Of a DNA stretch of 11,184 bases, positions 1-5,746 are shown in pieces; positions within the stretch are counted from its first letter, which is position 1; every line of letters starts with the position of its first letter. A program made the translations under genes and the position numbers. Below the pieces are notes generated by a model that was not told the origin of the DNA, did no database searches, and saw only the letters and a program-made list of their open reading frames with translations. The DNA lies in contig CAKRTY010000025.1 in assembly GCA_934402125.1 (NCBI GenBank), positions 1-11,184 of the forward strand, in the 5' to 3' direction. The DNA comes from an uncultured Anaerosacchariphilus sp. (GTDB lineage Bacteria > Bacillota > Clostridia > Lachnospirales > Lachnospiraceae).

Positions 1-118
1 AGGGCATAAGCTCCAGCCCGTTGCAACCATGTTCTGTATAAAATCGGTGCAACTCCTCCGCCGATGTAAAACGAATCACATCATCATAAGAGGTCGTAAA
101 ATTCATCTGAAATTTCAT
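1..118 (-). CDS. Partial CDS, N-terminus of possible sugar-phosphate isomerase/epimerase-like TIM-barrel protein
   Basis: An open frame starts with ATG at 118 and stays open to the window edge, giving 39 codons; the rest of the gene is outside. It begins MKFQMNFTTSYDDV and continues to a segment ending HGCNGLELMP. A first strand, a helix, then a 'GxxGLEL' second strand is the usual opening of xylose-isomerase-like TIM barrels (AP_endonuc_2 / sugar phosphate isomerase-epimerase superfamily). There is no signal peptide, so a cytoplasmic protein is likely. The start is supported by GGAG at 128-131, nine bases upstream and overlapping the stop of the preceding LRR gene; the gap to that stop is 6 bp, so it is probably the next cistron of the same operon. 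That it is a gene is fairly secure. The family call rests on few residues, and the substrate cannot be told. Confidence 0.6.
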   Translation of the reverse strand, partial: MKFQMNFTTSYDDVIRFTSAEELHRFYTEHGCNGLELMP

Positions 119-124
119 GTCGAT

Positions 125-976
125 TTACTCCAAATATTCCACCGTAAAACCTGATTCCTGGCAATAGGCGTCCACCTTCGACCCTTTATAGCACCGTATC
201 CGCGCCGCCTTATTGATGATCCACTCCCCGATATATTCCGGGTCATGCCGGATCTCCAACACCTGAAGGCGGCTGCAGCCGTGAAATACCCATTTCTCGA
301 TACGCCGGATATGGGTTGGCAGGCGCACTTCTGTCAGGTACATACACTTGAAAAACGCCCGCTCTTCCAATACCTCCAGGGACTCCGGAAGCTCCAGAGT
401 CTCGATACCGCAGAAATAAAAAGCTTCCTTCCCGATACGCTTCAGGCCTTCCGGAAACCGCACCGTCTTCAGCGCCTTACAGCGGTAGAACGCCCGGTCG
501 CCGATATAGGTAAGCTTGGGCGGCAGCAGAATCCGCTCCAGTGAAATACATTCATAAAAGGCATTCTTCTTAATCCGCTCCGTCTGGTTGTCTTTTGTAA
601 ATAATACCTTCTGGAGCCGCCGGTCTTCCTTAAATAAATCCTCCGAGATACACTCCAGACTGTTTGGGATATACGCCACCCTAAGAGCCGGACATTCTGC
701 AAAGCATCCGCTTCCAATCCGCCAGATACTGTGTGGCAGTGCCGCTTCCCTCAACAGCTTGCTATGGCGGAAAGCATCCGCACCGATTTCCAGCATCCCG
801 TTTGGAAGCATCAGTGTTTCCATCTTGATATTGCTTTTAAAGGCCTCCACGCCAATCTTTCTATAATGTACCGGAACCTTCACCGTTTCCTCTTTCATGT
901 AGCTGGCCGCGCTTTTCCGGGTCATTACCTTCCAGACCGGCTGCTGTTCCTGTTTTGTAGTTCCACAATCACTCAT
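125..976 (-). CDS. BspA-type leucine-rich repeat (LRR_5) protein, no signal peptide
   Basis: A 283-aa protein built almost entirely of about ten ~23-residue LRR_5/BspA-like repeats. Each has the pattern 'L..v.lP..l..IG..AF..C..L'; recognisable copies include IGVEAF, IGADAF, IGSGCF, IKKNAF, IGDRAF, IGKEAF, LEERAF and IEKWVF, spanning roughly residues 40-255. It ends with the usual BspA-type cap (YKGSKVDAYCQESGF). Proteins of this family bind other proteins or surfaces, and many are secreted. This one has no signal peptide, membrane segment or anchor, so as read it is cytoplasmic. I chose ATG 976; a TTG at 979 is an alternative one codon earlier. Both follow GGAGGGAG at 987-994. It starts 32 bp downstream of the S-component stop. 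Its partner and its role in a transport operon are unknown. The repeat family is clear; function is not. Confidence 0.88.
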   Translation of the reverse strand: MSDCGTTKQEQQPVWKVMTRKSAASYMKEETVKVPVHYRKIGVEAFKSNIKMETLMLPNGMLEIGADAFRHSKLLREAALPHSIWRIGSGCFAECPALRVAYIPNSLECISEDLFKEDRRLQKVLFTKDNQTERIKKNAFYECISLERILLPPKLTYIGDRAFYRCKALKTVRFPEGLKRIGKEAFYFCGIETLELPESLEVLEERAFFKCMYLTEVRLPTHIRRIEKWVFHGCSRLQVLEIRHDPEYIGEWIINKAARIRCYKGSKVDAYCQESGFTVEYLE

Positions 977-986
977 CAATCAGTGA

Positions 987-994
987 CTCCCTCC
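987..994 (-). promoter_or_regulatory. Ribosome binding site for the LRR gene
   Basis: On the minus strand the bases read GGAGGGAG. The end of this site is 7 nt from a TTG at 979 and 10 nt from the ATG at 976, so it supports translation from this point but does not decide between the two adjacent starts. Confidence 0.7.
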
Positions 995-1008
995 GGAATA
1001 CGGTCGCT

Positions 1009-2337
1009 CTAAGGCTCCAATATCCCATATTTTTTTCGGATACGCTCAAGCTTACAAAGCATGGGCTCACCCAGTACAGCCAGAAAAAACACTGTGGCTG
1101 CTCCATGTATCACATTCATAGGAAGGCCGCTTGCGTACATGGCCAGAAACGCCGCCTTATTGATGCTGCCCATTCCCATGAACACGGACGCTGTATCCAG
1201 CAGAAAGCCGTAGATCATCAGCACCGACAGACCTCCGTAGATACAGATCCACAGGCGGAACTGCTTCCATCTGCCCCGTTTTCCCCGGAAAATCAGGCCG
1301 CCCAGAAATCCTACGATTCCAAAAGCGAACATCTGCCAGGGCGTCCACGGCCCCTGCCCGAAGAAAAAGTTCGACACAAAGCCCGCCAGAGCCCCGGTCA
1401 GAAATCCGGCCTCCGCGCCCAGTCCCACGCCTGCGATAATCACGATGGCCGCCACCGGCTTGAACTGGGGCAGCATAAAAAACGCCGCGCGCCCCGCCAC
1501 GGCCAAAGCTGCCATCACCGCGATCACCACCACTTCCCGGGCTTGTGGACGCCGGTTCTCAAAAACCAGAAAGAAGGGCAGCATGGACAGGATAATCAGG
1601 CACAGGGAAATGAAATAATAGCTCCGATCATTCAGGAAAAAGATCCCGAACAGTATCACCGCCGGGATAGCCGTCAGAATCAGCACAAAGGCCAGCACTG
1701 TTCGCTTCCCGATTCCCTTATCTTCTATCTCTGTCCGGGTCTGGTAAAATTCCGCCGCATACTCCTTTCGGGTATCCAGAAGCTTCTTTAAAAACGGGAG
1801 CAGAAGCAGCGCCACCAGGATCTGCAGATAGGCCGCCGCAGTCAGCTGCACATGGCTATAGAGGCTTAAGTTCAGAAAATTGTTCTCCCTGCCTTCCAAA
1901 AGATTCAAGGCACTGTTCGTGTCCGTAGCCCACCACAGCACGGCCCCGGTCATCCCGGCATTCCATAGAAATGCCATTCTTCCCAGACCTGCCGCCCGAA
2001 GCTTCACCCGAAAGGACAGAAAGATAAACAGAAGTCCCAGCACAATGCTCACTACCATACCAAGCCTAAGGAAGCCCGCCGCCTGATTCGCGGCCCGGGT
2101 CATGCTCTCCGGTACGTCGTAGGCCCATGCGATTCCTGCAGCCGTCTCCTCCAGCTTCCACAGCTTCCCGGCCCCGGCATAAAGGCTGTACTTCAAATCC
2201 GGCACCGACACCCAGCGGAAGCAGACCATGGAAATCAGCTCCGCCGCCATCGCCATCGCCGGTATTCTGGCCTGGGTGTCCATGCCCCGGGTCTGTCCCT
2301 GATCGGCCGCTTCCAGCCGCTCTAGCTTTCTCTGCAT
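1009..2337 (-). CDS. cbrT: ECF transporter S component, CbrT-like (predicted cobalamin), with long N-terminal membrane extension
   Basis: A 442-aa integral membrane protein. The C-terminal ~175 residues (about 264-436) look like an ECF substrate-binding S component: an opening helix EVVVIAVMAALAVAGRAAFF, then MLPQFKPVAAIVIIAGV, a Gly/Ala-rich helix (GAEAGFLTGALAGFVSNFFF) and GQGPWTPWQMFAFGIVGFLGG. This resembles the family predicted as CbrT, the S component for cobalamin; a Lactobacillus delbrueckii CbrT has been shown to transport B12. Classical S components are about 180-200 aa, so the first ~260 residues are an extension, with about six possible membrane helices (near 28-43, 94-110, 123-138, 166-184, 213-236 and 240-260) and a hydrophilic stretch between the first two. 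I chose ATG 2337, overlapping the ATPase gene by 16 bp, instead of an upstream GTG at 2379 that would overlap by 58 bp; the RBS (AAGG at 2351-2354) is weak. ATG 2283 is a further option. S-component identity is fairly sure; cobalamin as substrate is inference from resemblance and neighbours. Confidence 0.8.
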   Translation of the reverse strand: MQRKLERLEAADQGQTRGMDTQARIPAMAMAAELISMVCFRWVSVPDLKYSLYAGAGKLWKLEETAAGIAWAYDVPESMTRAANQAAGFLRLGMVVSIVLGLLFIFLSFRVKLRAAGLGRMAFLWNAGMTGAVLWWATDTNSALNLLEGRENNFLNLSLYSHVQLTAAAYLQILVALLLLPFLKKLLDTRKEYAAEFYQTRTEIEDKGIGKRTVLAFVLILTAIPAVILFGIFFLNDRSYYFISLCLIILSMLPFFLVFENRRPQAREVVVIAVMAALAVAGRAAFFMLPQFKPVAAIVIIAGVGLGAEAGFLTGALAGFVSNFFFGQGPWTPWQMFAFGIVGFLGGLIFRGKRGRWKQFRLWICIYGGLSVLMIYGFLLDTASVFMGMGSINKAAFLAMYASGLPMNVIHGAATVFFLAVLGEPMLCKLERIRKKYGILEP

Positions 2338-3974
2338 CGTTCTATCACATCCTTTTCCGTCACTGCGTCCGGATACCACTTGCGAGCCATCCGGTTGGCC
2401 GCTGTCGTATAAAAGCTGTTGCCTACAAAAAACTGTCTTGCCGGAGCGCTAGTCACTACGCCCCCGTGGAAAAACAGCGCGCAGGTATCCCCATATTCCG
2501 CACAGAACTCAATATCGTGGGATACCATCAGAATCGTCCTGCCCTCTTTCGTCAATCCCTTCAGGATCTCCGCCAGCTTCTGCTTATAGAAGCCATCCAG
2601 TCCCTTGGTAGGCTCGTCCAACAAAATGATCTCCGGATTCAAAAGCAATACCTTAGCCAGCGCCGCCCGCTGCTGCTCCCCGCCGGACAAATCATACGGG
2701 TGGCTGTTCAGCAGATGGCCGATCTCCGTCTTCTCGATCACATCCCGCAGCCGTTCCTCATCCTTGCTCATTTCCCGCAGATCCTTTTCCACCGTATCCT
2801 TCACAAACAGGCACTGGGGATTCTGGGGCAAGATTCCCAGCACCGCGCCATACAGTTCACTTTCCCGGTACTTTCCAAGCTCCTTTCCCTTCAGGTACAG
2901 CTTGCCCCGGTAGGGCTTCCGGATCCGTCCAAGAAGACTTAAGGTGGTACTCTTGCCGGTTCCGTTGCCACCCAGCAGGCAGTACAGTTCCCCTTTTCGG
3001 ACGGTCAGGTTCAAATCCCGCACCACGTCCGGCAGCTTCTTCTCATACCGGAACCACACGTCCCGGGCCTCAATGACTACCTCAGAGACGGCCTCCCGGT
3101 ATCCGCCGTCCTTCCGGGTTTCCTCAGCGACGCTCCCGGCAGCCTCCCGGTTCTTCATCCATCCTTCCAGCCACTCCCGGCCCTCCCGGACCGTCACAGG
3201 GCTAAAACCCTCCCCGGAAAGCGCCTCAAAGATCCGCATAGGAACCGGCATGGCCCGAAACATATCGTTGTCCCGGATCCGGGCAGGCAGCTTCGCCGAC
3301 TCGTCCAATGCCAGTATCCGGCCATTTTCCATGACCATCACCCGATCCGCGTAAGCCAGCACCTCCTCCAGCCGGTGCTCGATGATGAGAATCGTCGTGC
3401 CAAGCTCCGCGTTAATCTTTCGCAAGGTTGCCAGAAAATCCCCCGCCGCCAGCGGATCCAGCTGGGAGGTAGGCTCGTCCAGCACCAGCAGATCCGGCTG
3501 CATGGCCATCACCGCCGCCAGATTTAAAAGCTGCTTCTGACCGCCCGACAGCTCCTCCACATTTTTTTCAAACCAGGTCTGGATCCCGAAAAAGCTGGCC
3601 ATCTCTGCTACCCGCAGTCGGATGGTACCGGTCTCATAGCCCAGATTTTCCAGACCAAACGCCAGCTCATGCCAGACCTTATCCGTCACAAGCTGATTGT
3701 CGGGACTCTGGAGCACATAACCGATACGCGCCCCCTGCTCCCGCACCGAAACCGTATCCAGCTCCCGGCCTTCCAGTAAAATCTGCCCTTTCCGCTCCCC
3801 GTAGGGCGACATGGCCGTTTTAAAATGCCGGAGCAAGGTAGACTTTCCGCAGCCCGATTTCCCGCAGACCACCAGAAATTCCCCCTGCTCCAGTGAAAAG
3901 CTCAGATCCGTAAGAGCAGGCTTTTCCTGGCCCGGATAGGTAAACGTCAGATTTCTGATCTCAAAGAGCGCCAT
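2322..3974 (-). CDS. ECF transporter ATPase, two EcfA domains fused in one chain (CbrU-like)
   Basis: A 550-aa cytoplasmic protein with two complete ABC ATPase domains. Domain 1: Walker A GKSGCGKS (38-45), Q-loop LQSPDNQ (88-94, the form typical of EcfA proteins), signature LSGGQ (142-146), Walker B LLVLDEP (162-168), H-loop His200. Domain 2: Walker A GGNGTGKS (335-342), Q-loop LPQNPQ (382-387), signature LSGGE (429-433), Walker B IILLDEP (449-455), His486. All catalytic motifs are intact in both halves. A linker of about 60 residues (~235-297, charged in its later part) joins them. It hydrolyses ATP to drive the EcfT/S-component importer; most ECF systems use two separate ATPases, so here a single chain supplies both. 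The start ATG 3974 has GGAGG at 3982-3986, 7 nt upstream. It overlaps the EcfT gene by 28 bp and the S-component gene by 16 bp, which suggests coupled translation. SEED-style naming would be CbrU if the substrate is cobalamin. Confidence 0.95.
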   Translation of the reverse strand: MALFEIRNLTFTYPGQEKPALTDLSFSLEQGEFLVVCGKSGCGKSTLLRHFKTAMSPYGERKGQILLEGRELDTVSVREQGARIGYVLQSPDNQLVTDKVWHELAFGLENLGYETGTIRLRVAEMASFFGIQTWFEKNVEELSGGQKQLLNLAAVMAMQPDLLVLDEPTSQLDPLAAGDFLATLRKINAELGTTILIIEHRLEEVLAYADRVMVMENGRILALDESAKLPARIRDNDMFRAMPVPMRIFEALSGEGFSPVTVREGREWLEGWMKNREAAGSVAEETRKDGGYREAVSEVVIEARDVWFRYEKKLPDVVRDLNLTVRKGELYCLLGGNGTGKSTTLSLLGRIRKPYRGKLYLKGKELGKYRESELYGAVLGILPQNPQCLFVKDTVEKDLREMSKDEERLRDVIEKTEIGHLLNSHPYDLSGGEQQRAALAKVLLLNPEIILLDEPTKGLDGFYKQKLAEILKGLTKEGRTILMVSHDIEFCAEYGDTCALFFHGGVVTSAPARQFFVGNSFYTTAANRMARKWYPDAVTEKDVIERCRES

Positions 3975-4834
3975 TTGATATCCTCCAAGATATTTAAAAT
4001 CAGGGGCAGCATACAGAGGATCCCGTACAGGATATAAAGGATCACTGCTCCTGTTGTTGTCTCATTCATAATAAAAACCGGGAAATACAGGATTTTCAGC
4101 TTCCGAAGGTGCATGCACGTAAGAAGCACGCCCGTCGTTCCCAGAAGAAAGGCCAGCAATGCGCCGTCCCTTCGGTCAAACCGATAGATACTGAAATTCG
4201 TCCGTCCCCGCAGGCCGTAGGCCCGGGACTTCATGGAGTCCGCCGTCTCCACACTGTTTTCCAACGCCCACGTGGTCGTAATCGAAAGAATCTTCAGGCC
4301 GTGGGCCGCCCGCTCATAGAGTTTCCCGTTATTCACATTTCTGCCGATACACTGCTGGGATTCCGCTACCCTTTTAATCTGGGCTGTAAACCGCGGTACA
4401 AACCGCAGGGTCATGGACAGAAGCAGCGAAAAGGCCGGAACCACCTTTCCAAAAAGATACATGAATTTGTCCGAGGTCATCACCTCATGGAACACCGAAA
4501 ACCAGGAGATCACCCCGGCCAGCATAAGCCCTGAAGCCAGCCCGTACATGATGGATTCCAACGTCACCGGATTCCCGTTTCGCATGTAAAAGAGCATCGT
4601 CGCCCCCGCATGGCTGAACAGCGGATTCATCACCATCGTCAGAAGACACACCGGCAGCATTCCAATCAGAAATACCTTCACCGTCTTCCGCCCCTTCAGG
4701 TAGACGGAATAGCTCACGGACCCGGCCAGCGACAGCGCAAGGAATACCGGGTGCATATAAAACATGGAAAGCCCGATAACAATGGTAAAATAAGTAAAGT
4801 TAATGAACGGATGATACCCGGAAAAAGTGTCCAT
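3947..4834 (-). CDS. ECF transporter transmembrane coupling protein EcfT (CbrV-like)
   Basis: A 295-aa membrane protein of the EcfT/CbiQ family, the scaffold that joins the S component to the ATPases and turns ATP hydrolysis into movement. Hydrophobic segments lie near residues 13-45, 52-70, 94-115, 128-145, 223-240 and 262-284. The cytoplasmic coupling-helix region is residues ~145-220: RFVPRFTAQIKRVAESQQCIG, followed by ALENSVETADSMKSRAYGLRG and ending in FSIYRFDRRD. The second coupling motif (MKSRAYG, 201-207) is clear; the first appears as QQCIGR without the usual Ala-Arg-Gly. ATG 4834 is supported by AGGAG at 4841-4845, 6 nt upstream. The gene follows a 72-bp gap containing a strong hairpin, and overlaps the ATPase gene by 28 bp. 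Family assignment is firm. Its substrate depends on the S component; the matching subsystem name would be CbrV. Confidence 0.92.
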   Translation of the reverse strand: MDTFSGYHPFINFTYFTIVIGLSMFYMHPVFLALSLAGSVSYSVYLKGRKTVKVFLIGMLPVCLLTMVMNPLFSHAGATMLFYMRNGNPVTLESIMYGLASGLMLAGVISWFSVFHEVMTSDKFMYLFGKVVPAFSLLLSMTLRFVPRFTAQIKRVAESQQCIGRNVNNGKLYERAAHGLKILSITTTWALENSVETADSMKSRAYGLRGRTNFSIYRFDRRDGALLAFLLGTTGVLLTCMHLRKLKILYFPVFIMNETTTGAVILYILYGILCMLPLILNILEDIKWRSLRSEI

Positions 4835-4855
4835 TTTCTTCTCCTGTTATAGACA

Positions 4856-4891
4856 GCTTTAGGCGTCCCGGAAAATGGGACGCCTAAAAGC
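4856..4891 (-). terminator. Intercistronic hairpin (possible attenuator, processing or mRNA-stability element)
   Basis: A perfect 12-bp inverted repeat, TTTAGGCGTCCC at 4858-4869 and GGGACGCCTAAA at 4877-4888, with a 7-nt loop; the stem extends by 2 bp past a single bulged A at 4889. It fills the only real gap in the operon, between the DUF4430 lipoprotein and EcfT. In the direction of transcription it is followed by GCTGTCT and not by a T run, so it is not a textbook intrinsic terminator. T-rich sequence lies 5' of the stem on the coding side. It could lower read-through to the transporter genes, or protect the upstream message as a 3' stem. The structure is certain, the function inferred. 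Confidence 0.55.
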
Positions 4892-4906
4892 TTATTTCTG
4901 TACTTT

Positions 4907-5746
4907 TTAAGACATACCCGCGCCCAGATCATTTCCCAGATCGCAGGTGTAATGCCATTCAATCACATCGCCGGACTGTACCTGATAGCGGCTGCATCCG
5001 TAGTTCGGATACCAGCCATTCACGCAGTACATCCAGCCGGATAACTCGCCGCAGTCCTTCTCATATAGGTTGTTAATACCCTGCACATAGGCACTGTTAT
5101 ACATGGCGGTAAACTGAGATTCCATATGGATACGGTTGTTCCGCATCTCTCTCTGCAGAATGTCATAGACCGATTCCCCTGCCGAGAAGGTCACCGTCTT
5201 CGGGCCGTAAATCACGCCGTCGGAAGGAACCCAGTCTGCTTTGCCCTCTGTCAGGTCATCCATGTTATTCAGGATGGTGGAGCATTCCACGTACAGGGTA
5301 CATGTGAGCTGCTTGCCGCTGTCTACTACCTGATCCTGGGGTTCTACCGGGATTGGCTTTCCTTCCGGAATCGGGTCTGTATAGTAGTTATCCGCGCTGG
5401 CTGCCTCACCGGACGAGCCTGTTCCTGTCGTGTTTCCATTACTTCCGGTAGTTCCGCTTGTACCCGTACTGCCTGTGGCTGTCTTTGTGGAAGAGCCGGT
5501 CTTATATTTGCTCAGATCCTCCTCTTCCTGATCCCCGTAATGCTCGTCCACATAGTCCCCGTCGATATACTCCGGCTCCTTCGTGTCCTCTCTTTCCGTG
5601 GTCTCCTGCTTCTGCTCCGCCGTATCAGCCGCAGCCGTCTCCGTCGAAGCCTGTTCCTGTTTCACTGCGCTGGTCTGACACCCGCCTAAAAGCAGGGTCA
5701 GAACCAGCAGGAGACAGAGTCCTAAGCGTTTCGTCTTCTGTCTCAT
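4907..5746 (-). CDS. Lipoprotein with C-terminal DUF4430 (transcobalamin C-terminal-like) domain
   Basis: A 279-aa lipoprotein. Residues 1-23 form a lipoprotein signal peptide (basic start, hydrophobic core, lipobox LLGGC with Cys23 as lipidation site). Residues 24-140 are a flexible acidic then Thr/Ser/Gly-rich linker. Residues ~145-279 are a DUF4430 domain, the fold shared with the C-terminal domain of transcobalamin and intrinsic factor; key stretches are LTCTLYVECSTI, GESVYDILQ, CGELSGWMYCVNGW, PNYGCSRY and SGDVIEWHYTCDLG. Six cysteines lie in the domain (149, 155, 232, 241, 251, 268), which could form disulfides outside the cell. ATG 5746 overlaps the TGA of the upstream toroid gene (ATGA), with AAGGA nine bases upstream, so translation of the two is probably coupled. 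Likely role: the beta-domain half of a membrane-tethered ligand-binding pair feeding the downstream ECF importer. Domain call is strong; corrinoid as ligand is inference. Confidence 0.88.
   Translation of the reverse strand: MRQKTKRLGLCLLLVLTLLLGGCQTSAVKQEQASTETAAADTAEQKQETTEREDTKEPEYIDGDYVDEHYGDQEEEDLSKYKTGSSTKTATGSTGTSGTTGSNGNTTGTGSSGEAASADNYYTDPIPEGKPIPVEPQDQVVDSGKQLTCTLYVECSTILNNMDDLTEGKADWVPSDGVIYGPKTVTFSAGESVYDILQREMRNNRIHMESQFTAMYNSAYVQGINNLYEKDCGELSGWMYCVNGWYPNYGCSRYQVQSGDVIEWHYTCDLGNDLGAGMS

Noticed and set aside
1105..1791. A 228-codon plus-strand open frame
   Set aside because: It lies antisense within the S-component gene, has low-complexity His/Gln/Arg-rich sequence, no recognisable domain and no convincing RBS; it is a shadow of the minus-strand gene.
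2338..2379. GTG at 2379 as start of the S-component gene
   Set aside because: It would overlap the ATPase gene by 58 bp and add a polar, non-membrane segment; the ATG at 2337 gives a 16-bp overlap like the rest of the operon, although its RBS is weak.
2127..2942. A 271-codon plus-strand open frame
   Set aside because: It runs antisense across two well-supported transporter genes and has a Pro/Ser-rich composition typical of GC-rich shadow frames.
4835..4906. Internal promoter before EcfT (a TATAAC at about 4845-4850)
   Set aside because: No matching -35 box is seen at the right distance, and the TATAAC lies against the EcfT ribosome-binding site, too close to the start codon for a normal promoter.
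4856..4906. Classical intrinsic terminator
   Set aside because: The stem is strong but has no T run after it in the minus-strand direction, so I call it an intercistronic hairpin of unclear function.
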